Assembly: GCA_009829735.1 (NCBI GenBank)
Contig: CM020618.1
Location: forward strand, 27,008,894 to 27,072,893
DNA length: 64,000 nt
DNA from: Pyropia yezoensis
Taxonomy: Eukaryota; Rhodophyta; Bangiophyceae; Bangiales; Bangiaceae
Direction: 5' to 3'
Part shown: in pieces, positions 12,201-20,743 of the stretch
How positions within the stretch are numbered: position 1 is the stretch's first letter
How the letters are laid out: each line of letters opens with the position of its first letter
Notes under the pieces: model-generated
Told to the model about the DNA's origin: nothing
Database searches by the model: none
The model's input: the letters and a program-made list of their open reading frames with translations, nothing else
Made by a program: the position numbers and the translations under genes

Positions 12201-12883
12201 GTCCTTTCGGGCGTCGGTGTAGCGGGCGGCCACCTCCTTGCCGTCCCCGCCGTCCACGTACGGCCGCCACGGGGCCAGCGGGCGACCGCCGCCACCGCCG
12301 CTGCCGCCGCCGCCGCCAGCACCACCCCCCGACGGGGCTGGGCGGGTATGGCTGGCGGCGACGAGCATATCCAGCAGCCCCGTCTTGCCATGGTGTAGCG
12401 CCCCCACCAGGGCGGCGTTGCGCACCAGCGCCGGCTGCGCGCACAGGCCGGCGGCAAAGTAAGGGAGCGAAAAGGCGGGGGCCACCGCCGACCGCTCGTG
12501 CGCGTCGACGGTGAGGTACTCGGAGCGGCGGGTGACGGGTGGGGCAACCAGCGGGGTGCTCAGCGGCTGCGCGTCCACCTCCTCCACCAGCACCTCCGTG
12601 TCGGGGCCGTAGACGGCGGCGGCGGGGGCGTAGTGCTGGACGTCCTCGGGGAGGACAACGGCCATGGCATTGGAACCGGGAGAGGGGGGAGGCTCTTCCT
12701 CATCTTCCTCATTCGTGGGGGGGGGGGGGTGCCCCCGCCGTCGGCGTCGCTGCCGCTGACGCCAGAAGAGCCAGACTCGGCGTCCGACGCGCCCGCCGAG
12801 GAGGACGATGCGCTCTCGCCGCCGCCGCCCATGTAGTTTCCAAACTCATCGTACTGGGGGAGCCCATCGTCTGCGTCGTCCAT
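9201..12883 (-). CDS. EFTUD2: U5 snRNP GTPase Snu114/EFTUD2
   Basis: EF-2-like GTPase of the U5 snRNP that controls spliceosome activation and disassembly in the nucleus. The protein begins MDDADDGLPQYDEFGNYMG, matching the conserved YDEFGNY start of the family, so translation starts at 12883. The acidic N-terminal tail changes frame at the G run 12718-12728 and then continues as NEEDEEEPPP into the main frame. Counting from the Met at 12665, the GTPase motifs are GALHHGKT (88-95), DCPGH (186-190) and TKLD (240-243). The family signature RLWGDVWFD follows, then EF-2 domains II-V with KVEESGEHVLLGAGE-like and IIPTARR-like stretches, ending at 9201. It is about 1150-1230 residues against about 970 in human. 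The excess is Gly-rich inserts around 111-127 and 284-304. The long collinear match makes the assignment secure. Confidence 0.96.
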
Positions 12884-13187
12884 GGTGAGGAGGAGGGGGG
12901 CGTGGTCCCACAGGCGGTGGGCTGGGGTGTGTTGACGGGGGGGGTGGTCGGTGGTTGGGTCGACCTTGGCACGGTGTCGAGTCGCGGACGTCCACGATGG
13001 GCGCGATCAACGCGCTTGCAACGTGTCCGGACAAACAGAATGGCGGACGATTACATGGTTAAATCCTCAAGTTCAATGTACATACATGGTCTGGATTACA
13101 CTGACAGCTGTGGAGGAGGTGCGCTTCACGGTCAGGTGATGCGGGCTCCCTCACCTCACCACCCCACCACCCGACCCACCACAACCC
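12884..13187. other. Short intergenic spacer, promoter region of EFTUD2
   Basis: These 304 bases separate two minus-strand genes. They must hold the 3' end of the phosphatase transcript and the promoter of EFTUD2. The patch 13056-13100 is AT-richer and contains TGTACATACATGG. No clear TATA box or poly(A) signal was seen. Confidence 0.5.
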
Positions 13188-15286
13188 TCACGGTACCCAC
13201 GGCGGAATCACTGCCTCATACAAGAAGTGCCCCGCATAATCCACCACCGTCAGCGTGAGGGCATCATCGGACACGGAGGCCGCCACAAACGCGTGGGTGC
13301 CGATGGAGAAGCGGCCGCCCACGCCCCACCGCCGGCCGGGTTCGTCCACCAGCGACCCCGCCCCACTGACCACGTAGTGCACGCCCCCCTCCACCGCGTG
13401 CTGCACATGATGCTCGTGACCACAAAAGTAGACGACGCCCCCGCCGCGCCGCGGCAGGTGGCCGTCGCTGCTCGGGTCGGCCTTGCTGGCCGCGGCTTCG
13501 ATGGAAGCTGCTCGCGACGACAAGGATGGCTTTTCCGGTGTGCGAAGTGCCGGCGCCGGCGCCGGGGCGGCGGCGGCCACAAGCGCCGGCTGTATCACTG
13601 CCCGCAGCCGCCGCTTAATGTCCCCGTTGCGCCCGTGGTGTGCCCCCGACGACACGAGCGGGTGGTGGCCAACCACGACCGTCCAGTCGGGGCGGGGCGA
13701 CGCGGTGAGGGTGCGCGACAGCCACCGGCGGGTCGCCGCCGCGGTGGCGGGTGCGGCGGCCGCCGCGGCGGCGGGGAAGTGGAAGCGGGTCTGGAGGTCG
13801 GCGGGGTGGTAGGCAAACGGCGTCGTGTCGAGGAACACAAACCGCAACCGCCGGGGTGTGGGGGGGCCGACGTCGTCGCTGCCACCGCCGCCACCACCGC
13901 CGCCGCCGCCGCCTCGGTCGCCGCCCCCCGCCTGCATCCCACCACTGGCCGGCAGCCGCACGTCGACCACCCGGGGCTCCCCCCCCACAATCCGCCAGTA
14001 CGGGTCGACCGCCGCGAGCGCCGCCAGCGCCGACACGTTGCCCGCATAGTCCCGGTTGCCCGGCACGCCCACCCACGGCACCCGCAGCGCGGGGTGCGGC
14101 GCCGGGTAGACGTCCCGCCAAGCGGCCGCCACCATCGGGTCCCCCGCCGACGCAATGCCCCGCGGGTTGTAGTTGTCCCCCGTGGAGACCACCCACGGCT
14201 CGCGGGGCGGCGGCGGGGGGGGGGGGGGGAGCTGGCGGCCTCGTCCGTGCGCGGCGTCGCCGCTGATGCCGCCGCCGCCGCCGCTGCCGCCGACGCCGCC
14301 GCTGCCGCCGACGTCGCCGCCGCCGCCGACGCCGCCATGGCGCGCGTCAGCGCGGCGGCGGCGGCGCCCATCTCGGCCGCCACGTCCCGCGAGCAGCACC
14401 GGCCGCCCACCCGCCCCCAGTCGCCCACCACCAAAAACGCCCACCGCACCGGCGACGCCGTCGCACCCGCCCGGTCGGCGCCCCGACTTGGGTCACCCTC
14501 CGCCGCCCCAGCGGCGGCGGGCGTCACGGGCGACGGCCACTGCCCGTGGCGCGCACACATTGGCGCCAGGTGCGCGCCCCCCCCCCCCGCGGCCGCCGAC
14601 GCCCCCGCCCCCAGTTCCGTGTCGCACGCGGCGGCGTAGGCGGCCGCCGCAGACAGGTAGCGCGGGTAGGCGGCGGCGGATGGGGGCCCCCAGGGGGCGG
14701 ACGCCGGTGCCTCGACGGGCGCCGCCACCCCCGGCAGCGGCGGCACCGGCACGGCCACCCACAGGCTCACCGCCACCACCGCCGCCACCACCGCCACCAC
14801 CGCCGCGAGGCGCCCCCGCGGCAGCGCGTCGGGGGGGCCGCGGCGGTCGCCGCCGCCGGCGACACCTCCGCCGCCGCCGCCGCCGCCGCCGCCCCTGCCC
14901 CCGTCCTCGTCGCCGACGCCAAGGCCCCCAGGGGAGGACCACCGCCGCCGGGAAGGGGGCAGCCGCAGCCGGGGCGGCGCCGCCGCAGCGCCCGCCGCCC
15001 CGTACGGCACGCTCGTCAGGGGCGTCGTCTCGGTGGGGGGCAGCGGGTGCGCAGCGGCGGCCGCAGCCGCCGCCGCTGCCGACGTTGCCGCCGTGGTGCC
15101 GCTACCACCCCGGCCACGGCGGGGCGGCGTCACCGCCAGCCGAGGCGGCGGGTATGGGTGCCGGTGGTGGGGAGGTGGGGGTGGGGGTGGGGGGGGTGGG
15201 GGTGGGGCGCGGCGGGGGGGAGAGCGGTCGGCGCCGTCGTCAGAGGAGGCGGCGTGGACCCACCACGCGGGAAGGGCGGGGCGCAT
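13188..15286 (-). CDS. Membrane-anchored purple acid phosphatase, TRAP/ACP5-like
   Basis: Dinuclear metallophosphatase expected to hydrolyse phosphomonoesters on the luminal or outer side of a membrane. The start at 15286 (MRPALPAWW) precedes a Pro/Ala/Arg-rich tail of about 160 residues and one hydrophobic helix at about 160-184, giving a type II (signal-anchor) layout. The catalytic domain shows the metal-binding blocks in order: FLVVGDWG, STGDNYNP, PGNRDYAGNVSA, VVVGHHPL and FCGHEHH, then YVVSGAGS as in TRAP. The metal ligands Asp, Asp/Tyr, Asn, His and His-x-His are all present, but the usual GNH[DE] reads GNRD. The frame changes at the G run 14217-14229, between the first and second blocks, probably a homopolymer miscount. 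An upstream in-frame extension is low complexity and was rejected. Confidence 0.88.
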
Positions 15287-15470
15287 GGCGGCACGGCGGG
15301 GGAGAGCAACAGCGAGGGCGGGGAGGGGGGGGGGGAAAGAGGGGGGCGGGGGTGGGCGCGTCGTCGGGCAGGGTTGACGGGGCAGGGGGGGGGGGGGGGG
15401 GGCAGGGGGGATGAGGGGTGGTGAGGGGGGAAGGCCCGAGACTCCCTTCAACCCCCCCAACGGGCGTCGT

Positions 15471-15477
15471 ATGTATA
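15471..15477 (-). promoter_or_regulatory. Candidate TATA element of the phosphatase gene
   Basis: On the minus strand the sequence reads TATACAT, about 185 bases upstream of the chosen start at 15286, in DNA otherwise nearly free of A and T. Assignment rests on position only. Confidence 0.3.
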
Positions 15478-16184
15478 CGCAGCGGGCAGCGTCGCCGCCG
15501 CGGCGAGACGTAGTCGACGGCGGCGGCACGGCTGGGACCAGCGCCAGGGCGCCAGCGGAGGAGCGCCGCTCGCTGGGAGAGACACCGCCGAGGGGGCGGT
15601 CGCGCACGGACGGGTGCCGCGGCGGCACCCCCGCGCGGCGGCCCGGTCGGGGTGGCCTGGTCCACCTCCCCGCGCTTCTTCCTCGCCGTCGCGCCGCGGC
15701 GTGTGCCCCCGCCTCGGGGCGGGGGGGGGCGCTCCCCCCGAGGAGGCGTGCTGGGAAGGTGGCCCGGGGGCGGACCGCGCACGCACCGCGCCAGCAGGGA
15801 GGGGGCGGGGGAAGGCAGGCCCACCACGCTAGCAGCCGCGCGGCGCGAGCATGGTGCGGCGGGTGGGGGGGACAACAGGCCTGCAGGAACCGCGCGAGCA
15901 GCGTCCAAGAGCTGGCGGGCGGGTGCGTGCGCCTGCGGTCGTCTGTCAACCGGCGGCAACCCCCACCCACCTGGCGCCGGCCAGCAAACAAGCCGCGCCA
16001 AGATGTTCTGCGGACCACGGCCGTAGCGGGGGCACGCGTCGGGGGCGCAAAAAAAATACCAGAAAAAATAGAAGAAAAAAAAGAAAAAAACCCGGGGGAG
16101 GCCCTCGACTCGCGGTGACGCCCGCTGGCCAGCGTGTCGGTCTGGGGGGGGGGGGAAGGGGGTTGCGCCCTCCCCCCTCGGCGC

Positions 16185-16215
16185 GTACGTAGGTACAGTA
16201 CTGTACAGAGTGTAC
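16185..16215. promoter_or_regulatory. GTAC-motif cluster
   Basis: Five GTAC tetramers fall in 31 bases (16185, 16193, 16198, 16203, 16212), partly as overlapping inverted repeats around AGTACTGTACA. It lies about 900 bases upstream of the phosphatase start and 850 bases past the Elongin C stop. It may be an SBP-type or other palindromic protein-binding array; function is inferred. Confidence 0.3.
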
Positions 16216-16969
16216 AGTAAAGCCTCACCCCACCCACTTCACCGCCGTCCCCCCCACACCTCGCTTGCGTGCACACCGCCCCACTTCCGAAGCGCGCGCG
16301 ACCATCCCCACAGAGTCCCAGGGGGGAGGGGCGAGGGGGAAGGGAGGGGAGCGGAAAGACAGGACGCCCCCCGCCAGCGACCGCCCCGCCTTTCCCTGCC
16401 GCCCGCCCTCCCTGCTTCCCCCGTCGACGGCCACCCGCCGCCTACGGGCACGGGCCGGCGACGGGAACGGCGCGCGGCGGTGGCGGCCGGCGGGCCGACC
16501 GCCGCGGCGCGCCGACGGCGCGTCGCCGGGTGCGGTCAAAGCGGGGGACGGTACGCGCGGCGACGCGGTGCCAGATACGGTAGGTACACAGTGGGAAGGG
16601 GAGGGGGGGGAGGGGGAGGGGGGGAGGGGGGAGGGGGGAGGGGGGAGCCGGGGTGGGGAAGGAGAGAGACGCACAGTGCCAGGGGCACGGCGCTGCCAAA
16701 GCGGCCGGTGCGTGGCGGTCGCGGTGGCGACGCGCGGTCCCCACCCCCGTCCCGCCACCCGTCTTGCAAATCCCCCCCCCCACCGCCGCTGTCCGTTTGC
16801 GGGTGCCGCTCCTCCACCCGCCCCCCCCCCCCCCCCGCCGCCCTCCCATTTACATCCCCAGCAACTTCCCTCCCCCCAGAAGACTCTCATCTCGCCCTTC
16901 GCCTCCCACCCCACATCCTCCCCGCCCGCCCCCCTCCCCCCCTCAACCTCCTCTCCCGTACCCGGGGGT

Positions 16970-17040
16970 CACCCCCCCCCCCCCTGCCCCCCCCCCCTCC
17001 CCCCCCCCCCCCCCCTCCCCCCCCCCCCCCCCTCCCCGCG
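16970..17040. repeat. Poly-C (poly-G on minus strand) tract
   Basis: About 70 bases consist almost wholly of C broken by single T or G residues. On the minus strand this is a set of G runs able in principle to form quadruplexes. It lies immediately downstream of the Elongin C stop at 17059, so it could be transcribed as G-rich 3' sequence. Confidence 0.8.
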
Positions 17041-17058
17041 GGCTCCCTGGCGCGTAAC

Positions 17059-18192
17059 TCACACATTAAGGTACACGGCGGCCATGAGGAGCTCCAGGGA
17101 CAGCCGCGGGGGCACCTCAAAGGGCGGCCGCGCGGCGCGCGGGTGCCCCCGCCAGCGGCGTGCGTAGTAGAGGTACGCAACCACCCGGTCGAGCAGCCGC
17201 CCGCGCATGTCGGGGAGGACGATGCGGCGGGTGGAGGACTCGAGGAAGCCGCCTGGAGGGGGGTGGAAGGGAGGGCGGGGCGGTGGAGCAAGTGGGGGGA
17301 TGACAGGGTGCGCGAGGGAGAGGGCAGTGGGAGCACAGACGGGGGGGGGGGGGGGGGCACGCGGAAGAGGGGAGCCGGGGAGCAGAGGGCGCCATCAACG
17401 CCGAGGGGAGAAGAGAGAAAATAAGGCAGCGTGAAAGCGAGGAGTCAGTCGCGAGCGGACAAGAGTGCACGCGGGCGACGGCCGGTGGGCGTCAGGTGGC
17501 TACACAGTAGGGAACACGCAGTGTGGCCCCCACCCCACGCAAGCCGCCACAGCAGCCGCTGCTGCGCGCGCGGGCGTCCGCGCCACCAGTCAGCGTCAGG
17601 GGACCTGCCCGGCCCACCCCTGTTCCCTCCTGCCCCCTCCCCCGCCCACCTCCCATCATCTTCCCCCCCATCGAGCCAACAGAAAGAGAAAGGAATAAAA
17701 CGCACTCGCCAGCGTCGCCGCCAGCACCGACGACACGCACGCGACGGGCGTCTCGACCAGGTACTCCCACCCGTCGGCCGACACGAGCAGCACACGGTCG
17801 TTGGGCACCACCCAGCCGCCGGGGGTGGGCGCCACCTTTCGGCCGCCGCCGCCGCCGCTGCCGGCACCGCCGCCGTCCCCACCGCCGCCACCGCCGCCGC
17901 CACCGTCGTCGTCGCCGCCGCAGCCGTCGCCGCTGCCCCCAGTGCCGCTGTCACCGACACTGCCACCGCCCTCGCTACCGCCACCACTGCCACTGCCACC
18001 GACACCGCCACTGCCACCGCCACCAGTGTCGCCGCTGGTTCCCACCGCCGCCCGCGGCGACGACGGCGGCAGCGACGGCGGCGGCGGGGCACCCGCGGGC
18101 CCCCCCGCCGCCGCCGCCGCTGCAGCCGCCGCGGCCGCCGCCCGGGCGGCAGCGGCAGCTTCGGCGGGCGACCGGTTATCTTCTGGCTCCAT
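17059..18192 (-). CDS. ELOC: Elongin C, two exons
   Basis: Skp1-fold adaptor that pairs with Elongin B and links SOCS/BC-box receptors to cullin ubiquitin ligases; also part of the Elongin elongation factor. Exon 1 is 17706-18192 and starts MEPEDNRSPAE. Exon 2 is 17059-17252. The intron (17253-17705) has GT (GTGCG) and AG (CTCCAG) ends and splits a Ser codon. The conserved core begins DRVLLVSADGWEYLV, matching the family's VKLISSDGHEFIV, and runs across the junction as ATLASGFLESSTRRIVLPDM. It ends LSLELLMAAVYLNV, matching ALELLMAANFLDC. The product is 226 residues against about 112 in human. The excess is an Ala/Gly/Ser/Asp-rich N-terminal extension, which is unusual for this small conserved protein. 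Confidence 0.9.
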
Positions 18193-18799
18193 GGCTCTGA
18201 GGGGAGAAGCAGAAAAGGTGGGGGCGGGGGGGAGGGGGGTGAAGACTGGTCGTGGGGTGGGGAAAGGGGGGCGCGGGGGGGAGGGGGCGGGTGCCAGCAG
18301 GAGCAGGAACGAGGTAGCCCACAGGCCTGCTGGCCACGTGGTGAAACGATCCAAGCGGAACCTATACAATTCTGCCAAGACCTTGCTTTTCACCCAGCCT
18401 GGAGAAACGTATGAAAGTATGCAATGAAAACACACGGCACACCCGCGGCACGCCTGGCGCACCCTGTACGCCCGCGGTACACGCCGCGCACCCTGCCCAC
18501 GCGCGGCGCACCCGGCACACCCGCGGCGCACCCGCCGGCACCCATGGACTCGGTGGGCGGGGCGGGCGCGGGAGGGGACGAGTGCCCGCAGGCGCCCGTC
18601 GCGACGGCGGCTGGAGCGGGCGCCGGAGGGGGGCAGCAGCCCCCCGGTGCTGGTAACGACGTGTGCATGGACTTGGGTTCAGTCTCCTCTTTCTTGTTCT
18701 TTGCGAGCAGGCTGATGGCAGCAATAAAAGACATGCAGAGCATCCCCGGCCAAAAAAACAGTCCCTCCACCGCCTCCCCACCCCCCCAGAGCCTTCAGG
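18193..18799. other. Intergenic region between SRPK and Elongin C genes
   Basis: It contains imperfect 20-base repeats at 18430-18540 and an AT-richer patch with a TATAC element near 18362, which could serve the Elongin C promoter on the minus strand. A minus-strand frame from 18743 with a short hydrophobic start was judged too weak to call. Confidence 0.45.
18430..18540. repeat. Imperfect 20-bp tandem repeat
   Basis: Units of about 20 bases resembling GCACCCGGCACACCCGCGGC recur. The clearest adjacent pair is 18488-18507 and 18508-18527, with more divergent units upstream. It lies 240-350 bases upstream of the Elongin C start. Confidence 0.6.
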
Positions 18800-20743
18800 C
18801 TAGCGACCAGTCACAGCACTTGCAGTGGCGGCACCAGCCACCTTCCCCCCCCAGCCCACGTTCAGCAGAGTCCGTAGCTGCACCGCCACCCAGCCGCCCC
18901 TCCCCTCCCAATGCCCCAACCGCCGCCGCTTCGGCGGCGGTGATGGCGGCGCCGGAGACGGCGGCACCCCCACCTCCTCGTCTGTCCATTCGCGCGTCAG
19001 CAGTTCTGACGTGGTGAGGAGCGTCCCTGCGGGCGGGCGCGCGTTGGGGTCCAGCTGCAGGGTGGCAGTCAGGAAGTCGGTCAGCGCCGCTCGCACGGCC
19101 GGGTGGTAGTCGGTCGCGGCGGCAAGGAGCTCCGCCACGCTCGTGTGCGAGTGGCCACCAATGCCCCGTAGCCGCGGTGTTGGGGGTGGGGTGCCGTCCT
19201 CCAGGGGCGGCGGGGGTGGCGGCGGGGCGGCGGCGGCGGCCGGGTCGGCGGCGGCGGTAGTGGCATTTCTCCAAATCTCCATAGAGACGCCCGGGGGGGG
19301 TTCAAAGAGGTCCCCCGCGCGGGAGCCGGCGGTGAGGAACCAGGACGGAAAGGTGTGGTCGGGGGTGCCGAGGACGTCGGCCATGAGCGCCAGGTGGTCG
19401 ACAGCGCGCCCCCAGGGGGCGTCTGAGGCGGGCCGAAATAGCGCCTTGCCTACCGCAAGGTCCCATACCATGCACCCCACCGACCAGAGGTCCGTGCCAG
19501 GCGAAGCGCCGGCTCCCGCAATCGTCTCGGGGGAGCGGTAGCTTTCGGTCTGCAGCTGGTAGGAAAAGGGGAGGATGTAGTCCTCATTGAGCCGCTCCGT
19601 GTTGCCCCAGTCAATGATGGCCACCCGCCCAGGCGCGTGGGGAACACCGCCGGGGGACCAAAACGCCGCCACCTCGGCGTCGAGGTCCGCGCGGCGGCGG
19701 CCGCCGACGCTACCGCCATCACCGCCACCGCCACCGCCACCGCCACCGCCACCGCCACCGCCACCGCCACCGCTACCGCTACCGCCACCGCTACCGCCAC
19801 CGCCACCGCTACCGCCGCCGTTCGTGTGGGCGGTAGCAGTAGCAGCGGCAGCGGCGGCCGCAGCCTCAGCGGCGGCAGCTTCGGCGGGCGACGGCAGACG
19901 CAGGGCCACGTTTTCCAGTTTGAGGTCCGTGTGCAACAGGCGGTGGTGGTGCGCGAGCGACAGCCCCTGCAGCAGCTGCCGCACAATGGTAGTAATCACC
20001 CGCACGGGGGCACCCCGCCGGCGGGTGGCCCCCGGACGGTGGAGGTAGGCGTGGAGCGCCACTCTCACGCTGACGCCCATCAGCTCGAGCACTGCCGCCG
20101 CGTGGCGGCCGTGTGCCGACACGTGGACAAAGCTGTCGAGGAGCCGCATGACGGGGAAGGCGGCGTCGGGGTCCACGCCCGCCAGCTCCTGTAGGTACAT
20201 GTGCTCCTCCGCCGCCATCTCGGTCGTCCAGTCTGCCGCGCGCCACAACTTGATGGCCACCCGCGAGCCCGACGCCACGTGGTCGGCCGCCCACACGGTG
20301 GAGAAGGAGCCCGAACCGAGCTTTGCCACCACCCTGTACGCGCCGCCGCGCAGCGTGTCGCCCACATGGACGGGTGGGAGGCCGTCCCAGGTGTAGAGCT
20401 CCTCGTGCTCATAGCCGAGGGCGGCCGCCGCCGGCGCGTCGGGCGCAACGAGGAAGGGCGAGCCGCTGCGGGCGGCCAGGTCGGCGGGACAGGTGGTTGC
20501 CAGCCCCACCGCCCGCTCCACCGACACGCCAGCGCAGGTGGTCGGGGAGCCCCCGACGGCGGACTGTGTGTAGGCGGTCGTGCTGTCGGCAGCGGCGGGG
20601 GCGGGGAGGGCGTCGAGGGAGGCAAGCACAGCGACAAGGGTGGCGGCGATTGCGGAAGTGGCGGCAGAGACAGAGGCCACCAGCGGGAGCCGCCGCCGCC
20701 CCCACCGTCGACGCTGCGGACAAGCAAGGGGGGTGTCGTTCAT
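18800..20743 (-). CDS. SRPK-type protein kinase
   Basis: CMGC-group Ser/Thr kinase of the SR-protein kinase family, which phosphorylates Arg/Ser-rich splicing factors. The order VHVGDTLRGGAYRVVAKLG then GSGSFSTVW (to about residue 151) copies the SRPK signature (VKIGD...RY.V.RKLG.G.FSTVW). The ATP-binding Lys is in VAIKLW (K165). The catalytic loop HTDLKLEN (271-278) has the SRPK/CLK-specific Thr in place of Arg. The metal motif is DWGN (SRPK: DLGN). It ends at 18800 after 647 residues. Between catalytic loop and DWGN lies a roughly 100-residue Ala/Gly-rich spacer encoded partly by a hexanucleotide repeat; SRPKs also carry a spacer, but between other lobes. The first 50 residues (RRR... then a long Ala/Val/Leu stretch) look like a signal anchor or transit peptide, odd for this family. 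Confidence 0.87.
   Translation of the reverse strand: MNDTPLACPQRRRWGRRRLPLVASVSAATSAIAATLVAVLASLDALPAPAAADSTTAYTQSAVGGSPTTCAGVSVERAVGLATTCPADLAARSGSPFLVAPDAPAAAALGYEHEELYTWDGLPPVHVGDTLRGGAYRVVAKLGSGSFSTVWAADHVASGSRVAIKLWRAADWTTEMAAEEHMYLQELAGVDPDAAFPVMRLLDSFVHVSAHGRHAAAVLELMGVSVRVALHAYLHRPGATRRRGAPVRVITTIVRQLLQGLSLAHHHRLLHTDLKLENVALRLPSPAEAAAAEAAAAAAAATATAHTNGGGSGGGGGSGGGSGSGGGGGGGGGGGGGGGGGDGGSVGGRRRADLDAEVAAFWSPGGVPHAPGRVAIIDWGNTERLNEDYILPFSYQLQTESYRSPETIAGAGASPGTDLWSVGCMVWDLAVGKALFRPASDAPWGRAVDHLALMADVLGTPDHTFPSWFLTAGSRAGDLFEPPPGVSMEIWRNATTAAADPAAAAAPPPPPPPLEDGTPPPTPRLRGIGGHSHTSVAELLAAATDYHPAVRAALTDFLTATLQLDPNARPPAGTLLTTSELLTREWTDEEVGVPPSPAPPSPPPKRRRLGHWEGRGGWVAVQLRTLLNVGWGGKVAGAATASAVTGR
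19712..19820. repeat. CCGCCA hexanucleotide microsatellite inside the kinase gene
   Basis: About 100 bases of (CCGCCA)n with a few CCGCTA variants. It encodes a Gly-rich run on the minus strand. Such repeats are length-unstable, so this segment probably varies between strains while keeping frame. Confidence 0.85.

Larger units (their letters stand above)
15287..17058. other. Intergenic region upstream of the phosphatase gene
   Basis: No convincing gene. It carries a possible TATA element (15471-15477), an A-rich patch at 16051-16090, a GTAC cluster at 16185-16215, and an almost pure pyrimidine tract at about 16970-17040 just past the Elongin C stop. Confidence 0.55.

Noticed and set aside
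13595-16276. Extending the phosphatase upstream to a start near 16276
   Set aside because: The extra 330 residues are low complexity and do not start convincingly; the Met at 15286 precedes the anchor region cleanly.
18390-18743. Minus-strand 117-codon frame with a short hydrophobic start (MLCMSFIAAISLLA)
   Set aside because: It lies in the expected 3' flank of the kinase gene, most of it is repeat-encoded, and no family is recognised.
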